Below, piece after piece: positions 32,246 to 43,034 of a DNA stretch of 64,000 nt. The notes under the pieces are model-generated. The model had not been told where the DNA came from, ran no database searches, and was given only the letters and a program-made list of their open reading frames with translations. This DNA is from Novosphingobium barchaimii LL02 (GTDB taxonomy: Bacteria > Pseudomonadota > Alphaproteobacteria > Sphingomonadales > Sphingomonadaceae). The first letter of the stretch is position 1, and every line of letters begins with the position of its first letter. The translations under genes were made by a program, and so were the position numbers. The stretch lies in contig NZ_KQ130454.1 of the NCBI RefSeq assembly GCF_001046635.1, positions 441,501 to 505,500 of the forward strand, in the 5' to 3' direction.

Positions 32246-33139
32246 TTACTCAGGATTCGACCAGCGCGCGAAGATCGCGGTGGGAAGCAGTCTGCCGCTC
32301 TCGTCCTCGCGCACGGCAAGGTCACCGTGTTCGATGGTGCCGGGCAAGTCTGCGAAAAGTTCGGCCATCAGCCCGGCCAGCGCCAGCGACGACATGCGCA
32401 CCGCATAGACGGTGAGGAACAGGAAGCGGCTGTCACCGTCGAGCAGGCGGCGGCAGTCGGCCAGCAGGTCCGGGAGGTTCTCCTCCAGACGCCATGTCTC
32501 GCCGGTAGGGCCGCGCCCGAACTTGGGCGGATCAAGAATGATGCCATCGTAGCGCTTCTCACGGCGAACCTCGCGCGCGGTGAACTTGGCGGCATCGTCG
32601 ATCAGCCAGCGCACCGGGCGGTCGTCCAGACCGGCCAGGGCAGCGTTCTCACGCGCCTGTGCCACCGACTTCTTCGAGGCGTCCACATGCGTCACCGGGC
32701 CATGCGCCGAAAGCGCAAGGCTACCGACACCGGTGTAGCCGAACAGGTTCAGCGTGCTGGCGTCATCCTTGCCAGCCAGCATGGCGCGCATCCAGTCCCA
32801 CACCGGGGCCATGTCCGGGAAGAAGCCGAGGTGGCGGAACGGCGTGCACTGCGCGGTGAAGGAAACTTCGTTCCACGCCAGCGGCCAGCCGTCGCGGGGC
32901 ACTGCCTTGTCGAACTGCCAGCGGCCGCCGCCGTCCTCGTCGGAACCGGGCACGAACTCGCCATGCGCTTCCCACTCGGTTTCGGCAAGGCGCGGGGACC
33001 ACATCGCCTGCGGCTCGGGCCGGACGAAACGATAAGGGCCGTAGCGCTCCAGCTTGCGGCCGTGGCCCGAATCGACGAGGCCATAGTCCGCCCAACCCTC
33101 ACCCGTGAGGATCTGCGGCTGAGAGAGCAGCTGCGCCAT
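32246..33139 (-). CDS. SAM-dependent rRNA-type methyltransferase (RlmI-like, without PUA domain)
   Basis: This 297-residue class I methyltransferase has SAM motif I LNLFGYTGVGSLALSAHG, an acidic loop THVDASKKSVAQARENAALAGL and the catalytic motif ILDPPKFGRGPTGE. These are typical of the RlmI/YccW group that makes 5-methylcytosine or related marks in 23S rRNA. The N-terminal PUA domain of RlmI is missing, so the target may differ. The ATG at 33139 overlaps the thrC stop (TGATG), which points to translational coupling. Confidence 0.85.
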   Translation of the reverse strand: MAQLLSQPQILTGEGWADYGLVDSGHGRKLERYGPYRFVRPEPQAMWSPRLAETEWEAHGEFVPGSDEDGGGRWQFDKAVPRDGWPLAWNEVSFTAQCTPFRHLGFFPDMAPVWDWMRAMLAGKDDASTLNLFGYTGVGSLALSAHGPVTHVDASKKSVAQARENAALAGLDDRPVRWLIDDAAKFTAREVRREKRYDGIILDPPKFGRGPTGETWRLEENLPDLLADCRRLLDGDSRFLFLTVYAVRMSSLALAGLMAELFADLPGTIEHGDLAVREDESGRLLPTAIFARWSNPE

Positions 33140-34542
33140 CAGACCTTCGGGCTGGCGAGTTCGGCAACGAACTCCGCCACCGCCTCGAACGTGCCGGGAA
33201 GCGTGCTGCACTTTTCTTCGCGCTCGAACAGGTCGCCGACGCGGGCGGGCAGGCTCGGGCGGTGGCCGGTGGCGCGCTCTACCGCCTCGGGGAACTTGGC
33301 CGGATGCGCGGTCGCCAGCGTGACGACCGGAATGCTGGCCTCGACCCCTGCCGTGCGGGCAGCGAACAGGCCGCAGGCGGTGTGCGGATCGATCAGCTCA
33401 CCGCAGCTTTCCCAAGCCCAGGCGATGGTCGATGCCATTTCATCGGCATCGGCGCGGGCGGACTGGAACAGCCCCGATGCGCCTTCGCGCTGGGCATTGG
33501 TGAGCTGCATCGAACGGGTCGATTCGAAGTCTGCCATCTGCTCCGCCAGGGCAAGGCCGTCACGGCCACCAAGGTCGAACAGCAGCCGCTCGAAGTTGGA
33601 CGAAACCTGGATGTCCATCGAAGGCGCGGCGGTGGGCGTGACCGTCCCCTGCGAATAATCGCCGTCCGACAGCGCGCGGTGGAGGATATCGTTGACGTTG
33701 GTTGCCACGATCAGCTTCTCGATCGGCAGGCCCATCTGCGCGGCAACATAACCGGCGAAAACGTCGCCGAAGTTGCCCGTTGGCACTGAGAACGCCACCT
33801 TGCGATGCGGCGCGCCCAGCTGAAGCCCGGCGGCGAAGTAGTAGACCACCTGCGCCATCAGACGCGCCCAGTTGATCGAGTTCACCGCGCCGATGGCGAA
33901 GCGGTCGGTCATGCCCTTGTCGTTGAACACGCGCTTCACGATCGCCTGCGCGTCGTCGAAGTTCGCATTCTCAAGCGCGATGTTGTGCACGTTTGGCGCC
34001 AGCACCGTGGTCATCTGGCGGCGCTGCACGTCGGACACGCGGCCCTTGGGGTGCAGCATGAAGATGTCGACCTTGGCGCGGCCCGCAACGGCGTCGATCG
34101 CCGCGGAACCGGTATCGCCCGAAGTCGCGCCGACGATCGTCAGGTTGCCCTCGGAACGACCAAGGAATTCCTCGAACAGCAGACCCAGAAGCTGCAGCGC
34201 CACGTCCTTGAACGCCAGTGTCGGGCCATGGAACAGCTCCAGCACCCATTGCTGCTCGTCAAGCTGCTTGAGCGGGGTGACGGCCTTGTGCGCAAAGCGG
34301 CCGTAAGCCTGCGTGGTCAGCTCCAGCAGGCGCTCTTCGCTGAGGCTGCCGGCGACGAAAGGCGCCATGACCTTTGCGGCCAGCTCTGCATAAGGCAGGC
34401 CTGCCATGGCCTCGATCTCATCCGCCGAGAAGCGTGGCCATTCGCGCGGCACGTAAAGGCCGCCGTCCGATGCGAGCCCGGCGAGCGTCGCGCCTTCGAA
34501 GTCGAGCGCCGGTGCGCTGCCGCGGGTGCTGATGTAGTCCAT
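33139..34542 (-). CDS. thrC: Threonine synthase
   Basis: This PLP-dependent lyase converts O-phosphohomoserine to threonine. The 467-residue protein opens MDYISTRGSAPALDFEGATLAGLASDGGLYVPREWP, the threonine-synthase N-terminal domain. FHGPTLAFKDVALQLLG contains the Schiff-base Lys, and GATSGDTGSAAIDAVAGR is the phosphate-binding loop. VPTGNFGDVFAGYVAAQMGLP gives further cofactor contacts. It is intact and of normal length. The stop overlaps the next gene; a 276-base structured gap separates it from SURF1 upstream. Confidence 0.97.
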   Translation of the reverse strand: MDYISTRGSAPALDFEGATLAGLASDGGLYVPREWPRFSADEIEAMAGLPYAELAAKVMAPFVAGSLSEERLLELTTQAYGRFAHKAVTPLKQLDEQQWVLELFHGPTLAFKDVALQLLGLLFEEFLGRSEGNLTIVGATSGDTGSAAIDAVAGRAKVDIFMLHPKGRVSDVQRRQMTTVLAPNVHNIALENANFDDAQAIVKRVFNDKGMTDRFAIGAVNSINWARLMAQVVYYFAAGLQLGAPHRKVAFSVPTGNFGDVFAGYVAAQMGLPIEKLIVATNVNDILHRALSDGDYSQGTVTPTAAPSMDIQVSSNFERLLFDLGGRDGLALAEQMADFESTRSMQLTNAQREGASGLFQSARADADEMASTIAWAWESCGELIDPHTACGLFAARTAGVEASIPVVTLATAHPAKFPEAVERATGHRPSLPARVGDLFEREEKCSTLPGTFEAVAEFVAELASPKV

Positions 34543-34600
34543 GGGTTAGCGCGGTTAGCGATGGCCGGGGAAGAATGCAATCGAGGCGTAGGGAAGAAGT

Positions 34601-34640
34601 AGACCGGGGGCCATCGCCCCAGCCCCTTTACTGTCGTCGC
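34601..34640. repeat. Dispersed intergenic repeat, copy 2 (inverted)
   Basis: Read on the minus strand, this 40-base segment starts GCGACGACAGTAAAGGGG and carries the same CTGGGGC/GATG hairpin core as 8716-8755. It differs by one base deletion and a change near the far end. The outer AGTAAAGGG/CCCTTTACT stem of copy 1 is not conserved here. It lies upstream of thrC in a gap that also contains an AGGTGC-GCCTG-GCACCT stem (34686-34702). Confidence 0.65.
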
Positions 34641-34818
34641 AGAGCATGCAGGGGCGTTTTGTGCGCATCGTAGCGGCGCTGGACAAGGTGCGCCTGGCAC
34701 CTGGGGGTGCTTGCCGTCGGAGGCCATGAATGGCTCCGCGCTTACCGTGGGCACGCAAACGAGACTGCACCCATGACCTCGACGTTCCGGGGGGATTGGG
34801 CGAGGAGCCCAGATCTTC

Positions 34819-35376
34819 CTACTTCCGCTTCTTCAACGCCAGAAAGTAGATCACCAAAGCCGTCCCCGCAAAAAGGAACCACTGATACGCATAGGACAGG
34901 TGGTTGTTCGGCAGTTCAGCCGGATCGGGCACCGCGTTGGCCTCCAACCCTTCAAGCGGGGGATCGGCTACCAGACGCGGTCCGGGCGCGATCACGCCGG
35001 TTACCGTGCCGCCCTTCCAGTTAGGCGTCACCAGCGGCTGTAGCGACCAGCCCAACACGACGAGCGCCTGTCCGCCGCCCGGAAGTGTGCAGCGAACCGT
35101 CTGCGCAACGCCCGACTGGTCTGCGGTGTTACGCCCGGCAATGCTGCTGCGCTCACCTGTTCCCACACACTCGAGGCGCGCGCGGCGGTAGAGCAGGTCT
35201 TCCCCCACTCCCGCACTGGTCCACTCGACAAGTGAGGGATTGCCCCTTGCGGCGGTATAATGCGCCAGCAACGCCTCTTTCTGGTGCAGACGGCGCAGCT
35301 GCCAGAAGCCGAGCGCCATCATGAGCGCCACGGCAGCGAGAACGATGATGGTGGCGATAATCGGAATGCGGCGCAT
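34819..35376 (-). CDS. SURF1-family cytochrome oxidase assembly protein
   Basis: This 185-residue protein has the SURF1 layout: an N-terminal helix IIATIIVLAAVALMMALGFWQLRRLHQKEALL (the GxWQxxR motif), a periplasmic beta domain and a C-terminal helix YAYQWFLFAGTALVIYFLALKKRK. The segment NNHLSYAYQWF is diagnostic. SURF1 proteins help insert heme a into subunit I of aa3 oxidases, consistent with its place just after ctaE. It is shorter than many homologues. A strong hairpin separates it from the oxidase genes. Confidence 0.9.
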   Translation of the reverse strand: MRRIPIIATIIVLAAVALMMALGFWQLRRLHQKEALLAHYTAARGNPSLVEWTSAGVGEDLLYRRARLECVGTGERSSIAGRNTADQSGVAQTVRCTLPGGGQALVVLGWSLQPLVTPNWKGGTVTGVIAPGPRLVADPPLEGLEANAVPDPAELPNNHLSYAYQWFLFAGTALVIYFLALKKRK

Positions 35377-35399
35377 TCGGGGTTCCTGCGCTGAAGATG

Positions 35400-35439
35400 C
35401 GAAAAGGGCAGCCGAAGCGTTCTGCGGCTGCCCTTTTCG
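35400..35439. terminator. Perfect 15-bp hairpin between ctaE and SURF1
   Basis: CGAAAAGGGCAGCCG (35400-35414) pairs with CGGCTGCCCTTTTCG (35425-35439) around a 10-base loop. Each arm ends in a short A/T block, so either strand presents TTTT after the stem. It begins 21 bases after the ctaE stop in the direction of transcription. It probably attenuates read-through into SURF1-thrC. Confidence 0.85.
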
Positions 35440-35459
35440 TCAGGTGCGGGGTCGATGCA

Positions 35460-36281
35460 TCAGTGCGTCGGGTAACCCCAGCCGCCCCAGATGTAGACGG
35501 CTACGAAAAGGAACAGCCACACCACGTCGACGAAGTGCCAGTACCATGCAGCCGCTTCAAAACCGAAGTGCTGACGCGGTGTGAAATCGCCATTGTAGGT
35601 GCGCTTCAGGCAGACGATCAGCATGATCGTGCCGACGATCACGTGGAAGCCGTGGAAGCCGGTGGCCATGTAGAAGGCCGAGCCGTACGTGTTCCCACCG
35701 AAGCCGAACGGTGCGTGGATGTACTCGTAAGCCTGGATGAACGAAAAGAACACGCCCAGCAGGATCGTGGCCCATAGGCCCTTTTTGAGGCCGTCGCGGT
35801 CACCGTGGATCAGCGAGTGGTGCGCCCAGGTTACCGTGGTGCCCGAGCACAGCAGGATCAGGGTGTTGAGCAGCGGCAGCGCGAAGGGGTCCATAACCGC
35901 TTCAATCGCCTTGGGCGGCCACTGTCCGCCGATCGATTCCGCCAGTTCCGAAGGGAATAGCGAGAAGTCGAAGAAGGCCCAGAACCAGCCGACGAAGAAC
36001 ATCACTTCGGAAGCGATGAACAGGATCATGCCGTAGCGCTGGTGCAACTGCACCACCGGCGTGTGATCGCCGGCATGGGCTTCATGGATGATCTTGGAGA
36101 ACCACATGAACATCGAGGCGAGCAGGATCGCCATGCCGGCCCAGGGCACGAACATGCCGCCGGGCATCTCGTGCATGAACAGGACCATGCCGGTAGTGAA
36201 CGTGAAGGCGCCCACGGTGGTGGCGAGCGGCGCGATGTCCGGCGGAAGGATATGGTAATCGTGGTTCTTCGTGCCTGCCAT
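35460..36281 (-). CDS. ctaE: Cytochrome c oxidase subunit III
   Basis: This 273-residue subunit III of the aa3-type oxidase has seven membrane helices. It begins MAGTKNHDYHILPPDIAPLATTVGAFTFTTGMVLFMH and includes FIASEVMFFVGWFWAFFDFSLFP, the family core with the conserved Glu in SEVMFF, and HGFHVIVGTIMLIVCLKR. The ATG at 36281 is preceded by GAAGG. An earlier in-frame ATG would add seven residues. It follows ctaG by 87 bases. Confidence 0.95.
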   Translation of the reverse strand: MAGTKNHDYHILPPDIAPLATTVGAFTFTTGMVLFMHEMPGGMFVPWAGMAILLASMFMWFSKIIHEAHAGDHTPVVQLHQRYGMILFIASEVMFFVGWFWAFFDFSLFPSELAESIGGQWPPKAIEAVMDPFALPLLNTLILLCSGTTVTWAHHSLIHGDRDGLKKGLWATILLGVFFSFIQAYEYIHAPFGFGGNTYGSAFYMATGFHGFHVIVGTIMLIVCLKRTYNGDFTPRQHFGFEAAAWYWHFVDVVWLFLFVAVYIWGGWGYPTH

Positions 36282-36368
36282 GGTACCTTCGTCCCCGTTC
36301 ATCCAATCTGTCAGCCGTTTGCGCAGCGCTTTGAGCGAATTATTACGCAAACGGTTCCCGTGCCGGCC

Positions 36369-36980
36369 TTAACCGCCTGCTTGGGTTCGGTCCAGTGTCT
36401 TTGCATCGGCGCCAGAGTTGTCCTGAACCGAAGTGACATGGAAAGTGTAGCTCAGGGTTATCTGCTGGACGTCCTTGTTGTCCGGATCGTCCAGGATCGC
36501 CGGATCGATGTAGTAGAGCACCGGCATACGCACTTCCTCACCGGGCTTCAGCGTCTGTTCGGTGAAGCAGAAGCACTGGATCTTGTTGAAGTAGCGCGCC
36601 GCCTGTTCAGGCTCGACATTGAAGCTGGCGGTACCGGTCACCGTCTTGTCGGAGGTGTTCTTGGCCCAGAACAGTGCCATGTCACGCGCGCCGATCGAGA
36701 CGGTGTCGGTGCGCTGAAGCGGCTTGAACTGCCAAGGCATGTTGCGTTCCACATTGGCGTCGAAGCGGATCGAGATGGTACGCCCGCTGTCCTTGACGGT
36801 GGCGGCCTGCGCCTCGTCGACGCGCTGGGTAGTGCCGCCGTAGCCGGTCGCCTGGCAGAACATCCGGTATAGCGGCACCGAGGCATAGCCCAGCCCCAGC
36901 ATGGCGAGCGCCGCCGACAGCGCCGTCAGCGCAGTCTTGCGATTGCTACGGCGCGGCGTGGGGGGAGCGCTTGCCACCAT
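36369..36980 (-). CDS. ctaG: Cytochrome c oxidase assembly protein CtaG/Cox11
   Basis: This copper chaperone delivers Cu to the CuB site of subunit I. The 203-residue protein has one N-terminal membrane helix (ALTALSAALAMLGLGYASVPLYRMFCQATGYGG) and a periplasmic immunoglobulin-like domain. The copper-binding CFCFTEQTLKPGEEVRMPVLYYIDP follows, and the conserved Cys in YRMFCQATG is present. The ATG at 36980 is chosen because the upstream extension overlaps the small membrane gene and is not family-like. It lies between that gene and ctaE. Confidence 0.95.
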   Translation of the reverse strand: MVASAPPTPRRSNRKTALTALSAALAMLGLGYASVPLYRMFCQATGYGGTTQRVDEAQAATVKDSGRTISIRFDANVERNMPWQFKPLQRTDTVSIGARDMALFWAKNTSDKTVTGTASFNVEPEQAARYFNKIQCFCFTEQTLKPGEEVRMPVLYYIDPAILDDPDNKDVQQITLSYTFHVTSVQDNSGADAKTLDRTQAGG

Positions 36981-36981
36981 G

Positions 36982-37116
36982 TCAGCCCATCTTGGCGATC
37001 GAGATGAAGAAGATAAGGACCACGAAAGCGCCCAGGCTAAGCGCCAGTACGCGGTTACGGCCGCGGCGGATCTGGTCGACGCTCTGGGGGACATGCTGTT
37101 TGGGCGTTTTAGACAT
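36982..37116 (-). CDS. 44-aa single-helix membrane protein in the oxidase operon (CoxF-like)
   Basis: This small protein starts MSKTPKQHVPQSVDQIRRGRNRVLALSLGAF and ends VVLIFFISIAKMG. A basic soluble head precedes one membrane helix. It lies between ctaB and ctaG, the position of the small coxF-type gene in alphaproteobacterial oxidase operons, and its stop is one base from the ctaG start. Similar proteins are thought to be assembly or structural components, but this is inferred from position. The ATG at 37116 is preferred over the ORF start 17 codons upstream, which overlaps ctaB. Confidence 0.75.
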   Translation of the reverse strand: MSKTPKQHVPQSVDQIRRGRNRVLALSLGAFVVLIFFISIAKMG

Positions 37117-37129
37117 CGTCTGGTTCCGA

Positions 37130-38068
37130 TCAGAGGGGGATGAAGCGGTCGACAACAAGCGCCGCAAACAACGCGAAGAGGTAGAGGATCGAATAGGCGA
37201 ACATCTGCTTTTCCGGCTTCATCGTATCGTCCGGGCCCGTGCGTTCACGCAGGCCAACGCGAATCGCGAAGCCAAGGAAAATGCTCGAAAGGGCGAGCGC
37301 CGAGACGCCGTAGATCGCCCCGGCATGCTCGTCACCCGGTAGCCACCACGGCAACACACTGAGCGGCAGCAGCAGTATCGAGTAAACAAGGATCTGGCGG
37401 CGGGTCGATCGTTCGCCCGCGACCACCGGCATCATCGGAATTCCGACCTTGGCATAATCGGTCTTCACATAGAGCGCGAGCGCCCAGAAATGGGGCGGGG
37501 TCCACATGAAGATGATGGCGAAGAGCACCAACGGCATAGCCGAGATGTGGCCGGTTGCCGCGACCCAGCCGATCAACGGCGGGAACGCGCCAGCACCGCC
37601 ACCAATAACGATGTTCTGCGGCGTACGCGGCTTAAGCCAGATCGTGTAGACGACTGCATAGTAGACTATCGAGATCGCCAGGATCGCGGCGGCGAGCCAG
37701 CTGATCGCGACGCCCATCAGGAACACCGAAGCTGCGCACAGCACGCCGGCGAAATCGCGCGCGGTGGTGCGATCAAGCCGCCCTTGGGGAAGCGGGCGCT
37801 GCGCGGTGCGCTTCATGCCGGCATCGATATCGGCCTCCCACCACTGGTTGAGTGCAGCGGCGCCGCCCGCGCCCATGGCGATGCACAGGATGGCGGTGAA
37901 ACCGAGGACCGGGTGAATGTGCTGGGGCGCGGCAAGCAAACCGCACAGGCCGGTGAAGATGACCAGGCTCATCACCCGCGGCTTGGTCAGCGCGATAAGA
38001 TCCCGCCAATCGGCCGGGAGCGGCGGGTTGGCGGTTGCGGCCGCTGGGGTGGGACTCGTCATTGTCAT
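37130..38068 (-). CDS. ctaB: Heme O synthase (protoheme IX farnesyltransferase)
   Basis: This 312-residue UbiA-superfamily membrane enzyme farnesylates heme b to heme o, the precursor of heme a. [26 protein letters not shown] is the typical start. The first diphosphate motif reads [25 protein letters not shown], and the later [31 protein letters not shown] is diagnostic of CtaB. The ATG at 38068 gives [11 protein letters not shown]; a second ATG lies two codons later. It follows ctaD and precedes the 44-aa gene. Confidence 0.95.
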   Translation of the reverse strand: MTMTSPTPAAATANPPLPADWRDLIALTKPRVMSLVIFTGLCGLLAAPQHIHPVLGFTAILCIAMGAGGAAALNQWWEADIDAGMKRTAQRPLPQGRLDRTTARDFAGVLCAASVFLMGVAISWLAAAILAISIVYYAVVYTIWLKPRTPQNIVIGGGAGAFPPLIGWVAATGHISAMPLVLFAIIFMWTPPHFWALALYVKTDYAKVGIPMMPVVAGERSTRRQILVYSILLLPLSVLPWWLPGDEHAGAIYGVSALALSSIFLGFAIRVGLRERTGPDDTMKPEKQMFAYSILYLFALFAALVVDRFIPL

Positions 38069-38188
38069 TTCGTCATACACCTGCCGGCACCCTAAAAGCG
38101 AGGGGCCTGAATGCAAACGATCCAGGGCAACTCGCATCGAGGCCCTGGATCATTTCTTCGCAGCTCGGCTCGTGGGAGCCGGGCGGGA

Positions 38189-39874
<1,686 letters not shown>

Positions 39875-39901
39875 GGTCTGGACCCTGTCCTGAATTTTCT
39901 A

Positions 39902-40969
39902 TTATTCGGCTTCGGCGGTTGCGTCGGCGGCGGGAGCCGCTTCGGACGCGTCCGCTGCCGGGGCGGGCACCGCAGCAGCGGCTGCCGGCTTCTTCTTGCC
40001 GGTGTCGATCTCGGCACCGGCGTGGGTCAGGACCCAGGCATTGTATTTGTCGCGCGGCAGGGCCTCGACGGCGATCGGCATGTACCCATGCTTCGCACCG
40101 CACAGTTCCGAGCACTGGCCATAATAGACGCCCGGCTTTTCGACCACGAGGACCTTCTCGTTGATGCGGCCAGGCACGGCGTCCAGCTTGAACCACAGTG
40201 AAGGCACGGCGAACGAGTGGATCACGTCGGCTGCGGTAATCTGGAGACGGATGGGTTCACCCACCGGCACGACCATGCGGTTGTCGACTTCGAGGTGCGA
40301 GGGGCCGTCCCAAGGCTTGGAGCCGACTTCGCGCACGCCATTGTTGATGGTCGGCGCGCCGGGGACGTTCAGCATGTTCGAGATAACCTCGAAGTCGCCG
40401 TTGTCCGGGTAGCCGTAGGTCCAGAACCACTGGTTGCCGGTGACCTTGATGGTCAGCGCGCCTTCGGGGGCGGGCTTGTACTGCTTGGCGATCAGGTCGA
40501 TCGAGGGGACCGCGATGCCGATCAGGATCAGCACCGGAACCAGCGTCCACACGACTTCGAGGATCGTGTTATGGCTGGTCTTCGAGGCGACCGGGTTGCG
40601 GCGGCGGTTGAACCGCACCGCGATGACCGCCAGCAGAATCAGCACCAGCACGCAGATGGCGGTGATGATCGGCATCAGGATGATGTTGTGGATCCACTCA
40701 CCATATTCGCCGGTCTTGGAGAACTGGGTCTGCAGCCCGTAGGCGCCGTCGATCGGCATGCCGATGCCTTCGACCGGCTTCATCGGGGTGTAGCTGCCCG
40801 CACCGGAAGCCATGGCGGCTCCCTGCGCGGCGCCGGTGGCGATGGCGGACGGCGCAGCGGGCGCATCCTGCGCAAAAGCGGGAACAACGGCGGTCAGGGC
40901 AGCGACGGCGGATATCCCGAGGGCTCCGATCGTCTGCCCCAGGCCATGAGAAATTTTGCCGAATGCCAT
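39902..40969 (-). CDS. ctaC: Cytochrome c oxidase subunit II
   Basis: This 355-residue subunit II begins with a signal peptide ending near VVPAFAQ. Two membrane helices follow (IILMPIITAICVLVLILLAVIAVRF and VVWTLVPVLILIGIAVPSIDLI). The periplasmic cupredoxin domain has the CuA site YGQCSELCGAKHGYMPIAVEAL. The C terminus has an Ala/Glu-rich tail of about 45 residues. The ATG at 40969 gives a normal signal peptide; a GTG six codons upstream is an alternative. It is the first gene of the oxidase operon, 97 bases below a promoter with consensus spacing. Confidence 0.95.
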   Translation of the reverse strand: MAFGKISHGLGQTIGALGISAVAALTAVVPAFAQDAPAAPSAIATGAAQGAAMASGAGSYTPMKPVEGIGMPIDGAYGLQTQFSKTGEYGEWIHNIILMPIITAICVLVLILLAVIAVRFNRRRNPVASKTSHNTILEVVWTLVPVLILIGIAVPSIDLIAKQYKPAPEGALTIKVTGNQWFWTYGYPDNGDFEVISNMLNVPGAPTINNGVREVGSKPWDGPSHLEVDNRMVVPVGEPIRLQITAADVIHSFAVPSLWFKLDAVPGRINEKVLVVEKPGVYYGQCSELCGAKHGYMPIAVEALPRDKYNAWVLTHAGAEIDTGKKKPAAAAAVPAPAADASEAAPAADATAEAE

Positions 40970-41065
40970 GGTTTTTTGCGCTTCCACTTCCTTCGAACGC
41001 GCGATCCGGCTTGCCCCGTCCCACGCGCACCCCTGTTATGGAGGCGTTCGCCCCCTTTGGGCCGG

Positions 41066-41094
41066 GCTATACGCGCGCTTGCCGCGTGTCTCAA
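41066..41094 (-). promoter_or_regulatory. Predicted promoter of the ctaC operon
   Basis: On the minus strand TTGAGA (41094-41089) and TATAGC (41071-41066) are separated by exactly 17 bases. These are good -35 and -10 hexamers for the housekeeping sigma factor. The site is about 100 bases upstream of the ctaC start. The divergent side towards pyrE contains the inverted repeat GGCGCAGT-GTA-ACTGTGCC with one wobble pair. Confidence 0.55.
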
Positions 41095-41176
41095 GCGCCT
41101 CTAGGGGAATTTTTGACGCAAGGCGCAGTGTAACTGTGCCAGATCAATGAAAATCGCACCAAGGGTAACGTCCGTA

Positions 41177-41761
41177 ATGCTCGAAGAAGAGGTCCTCGCC
41201 GAGTTCCGTGCCAGCAAGGCTTTGCTGGAAGGTCACTTCCTGCTTTCCTCCGGCCGTCATAGCGCACACTATCTGCAATGCGCGCGAGTACTGATGAATC
41301 CCGACCGCGCAGCAAGGCTTGCCGTGGCAATTGCCGCCAAGCTGCCGCACGACATCCGCAGGCAGATCGCCAAAGTCGTCTCCCCGGCAATGGGCGGCGT
41401 CATCATCGGCCAGGAGATGGGCCGTGCGCTTCAGGTCGACGCGATGTTCGTCGAGCGCCCCACCGGCACTTTCGAACTGCGCCGCGGTTTCTCGCTGGAA
41501 CCGGGCGACAAGGTGCTGATGGTGGAAGACGTGGTGACCACGGGCCTCTCCAGCCGCGAAGCCATCAAGGCGATCGAGGAAGCTGGCGGCGTGGTCATCG
41601 CCGCGGCCTCGCTGGTTGACCGTTCGGCCGGGTCGGTGGACCTTGGCGTGCCGTTCTTCCCGCTCGTCGCGCTCAACTTCCCGACGTATGCGCCGGACGA
41701 ACTGCCGCCCGAACTCGCTTCCAGCCCGGCTATCAAGCCCGGCAGCCGGGCACAGGCCTGA
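41177..41761 (+). CDS. pyrE: Orotate phosphoribosyltransferase
   Basis: This 194-residue type I phosphoribosyltransferase makes OMP from orotate and PRPP. The PRPP loop is [17 protein letters not shown], and the start [39 protein letters not shown] is typical of the alphaproteobacterial PyrE form. [20 protein letters not shown] is also conserved. I chose the ATG at 41177 over the ORF start ten codons earlier, which adds a non-family peptide. pdxJ follows after 52 bases. Confidence 0.96.
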   Translation: MLEEEVLAEFRASKALLEGHFLLSSGRHSAHYLQCARVLMNPDRAARLAVAIAAKLPHDIRRQIAKVVSPAMGGVIIGQEMGRALQVDAMFVERPTGTFELRRGFSLEPGDKVLMVEDVVTTGLSSREAIKAIEEAGGVVIAAASLVDRSAGSVDLGVPFFPLVALNFPTYAPDELPPELASSPAIKPGSRAQA

Positions 41762-41813
41762 TCCTTCCTTCGCCGCGCTCAGGATGAGCGGACCCCAAGT
41801 TCAGGATGAACGG

Positions 41814-42554
41814 ATGAACGTGCACAACCCTTCGCGGCTTCGCCTCGGCGTCAACATCGACCACGTCGCGACGATCCGAAACGCGCGCGGCGGGATGCAT
41901 CCCGATCCCGCGCGCGCCGCGCAGATCGTGGCGCAGGCGGGCGGCGACGGCATCACCGTGCACCTGCGCGAAGATCGTCGTCACATCCGCGACGAAGACC
42001 TGTTCCGGGTGTTCGAGGCGACCGGCCTGCCCATCAATCTGGAAATGGCCGCGACCGATGAAATGCTGGAGATCGCGCTGCGCCACGCGCCGCACGCCGC
42101 CTGCATCGTTCCCGAACGGCGCGAGGAGCGCACGACGGAAGGCGGCCTCGACGCCGCCGGCCAGCACAACCGCCTCGCCCCCATCGTCGCCCGGCTGACC
42201 GACGCCGGCATCCGCGTCAGCCTGTTCATCGCCCCCGAGCCGCGCCAGATCGAAGCGGCGATGAAGCTGGGCGCGCCGGTGGTTGAATTCCACACCGGCG
42301 AATATGCCCATGCCGAAGGCGAACAGGTCCAGCTCGAACTGCGCCGGATCGTCGACATGGCCGCGCTTGCCGCAAAGAATGGCATCGAGCCGCATGCCGG
42401 GCATGGCCTGACTTACGACAATGTTCAGCCCATCGCGGCGATTCCGCAACTGGCGGAACTCAACATCGGACACTACCTCATCGGCGAGGCGATCTTCTGC
42501 GGGCTGGACGTCAGCGTGAAGAAGATGCGCGCGCTGATGGACGAGGTGCGGTGA
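41814..42554 (+). CDS. pdxJ: Pyridoxine 5'-phosphate synthase PdxJ
   Basis: This 246-residue TIM-barrel enzyme condenses 1-deoxyxylulose 5-phosphate with 3-amino-2-oxopropyl phosphate to pyridoxine 5'-phosphate. [55 protein letters not shown] and the end [23 protein letters not shown] are the family motifs. AGGA seven bases before the ATG supports the start. The stop TGA overlaps the start of a 15-codon ORF that runs to acpS. pdxJ-acpS-lepB order is common in alphaproteobacteria. Confidence 0.97.
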   Translation: MNVHNPSRLRLGVNIDHVATIRNARGGMHPDPARAAQIVAQAGGDGITVHLREDRRHIRDEDLFRVFEATGLPINLEMAATDEMLEIALRHAPHAACIVPERREERTTEGGLDAAGQHNRLAPIVARLTDAGIRVSLFIAPEPRQIEAAMKLGAPVVEFHTGEYAHAEGEQVQLELRRIVDMAALAAKNGIEPHAGHGLTYDNVQPIAAIPQLAELNIGHYLIGEAIFCGLDVSVKKMRALMDEVR

Positions 42555-42601
42555 TGGAAAAGACGGCGGTGGAAGCTCCGGCAACGGCAGGCGCGGCATG
42601 A
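42554..42601 (+). CDS. Possible 15-codon minigene linking pdxJ and acpS
   Basis: ATG at 42554 overlaps the pdxJ stop (TGATG), and its TGA at 42599-42601 overlaps the acpS ATG (ATGA). The predicted peptide is [15 protein letters not shown]. Such double overlap would let ribosomes pass from pdxJ to acpS without leaving the message. The peptide has no recognisable feature, so it is a coupling device at most, or chance. Confidence 0.3.
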   Translation: MEKTAVEAPATAGAA

Positions 42602-43014
42602 TCATCGGGCTCGGTTCTGACTTGTGCAACATCGAGCGAATCCAGAATTCGCTCGACCGCTTCGGCGACCGGTTCCTCAGTCGCGTCTTCACCGAGGTCG
42701 AGCGTGCCAAGGCAGCCCGCCGCCCGCACACCATAGCCGGCACGCTTGCCAAGCGCTTCGCCGCCAAGGAGGCCTTCTCCAAGGCGGTTGGAACCGGCTT
42801 CAAGGCCGGCGTGTTCATGAAGGACATCGGCGTCGTCAACGCAAAGTCCGGTGCGCCTACCCTGGAGCTTACCGGCGGTGCGAAGAAACGGCTCGATTCG
42901 TTGATTCCCGAGGGCCACGAAGCCGTGGTTCACCTGACGCTCACCGACGACCACCCATGGGCACAGGCCTTCGTCATCATCGAAGCCCGTCCGGTTACCC
43001 CGATCAGCGCCTGA
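42598..43014 (+). CDS. acpS: Holo-[acyl-carrier-protein] synthase
   Basis: This 138-residue phosphopantetheinyl transferase activates [38 protein letters not shown] carries the Mg-binding Asp8, and [18 protein letters not shown] the second metal Glu and the CoA contacts. [23 protein letters not shown] is also conserved. The ATG overlaps the 15-codon minigene, and lepB follows 20 bases downstream. The length is normal. Confidence 0.95.
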   Translation: MIIGLGSDLCNIERIQNSLDRFGDRFLSRVFTEVERAKAARRPHTIAGTLAKRFAAKEAFSKAVGTGFKAGVFMKDIGVVNAKSGAPTLELTGGAKKRLDSLIPEGHEAVVHLTLTDDHPWAQAFVIIEARPVTPISA

Positions 43015-43034
43015 AGCCGAGTTCCTCCGCGACC

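Noticed and set aside
41118-41145. An operator upstream of pyrE (GGCGCAGT-GTA-ACTGTGCC)
   Set aside because: The inverted repeat is short and needs a G-T pair, and its distance to a convincing promoter is unclear; mentioned only in the ctaC promoter entry.
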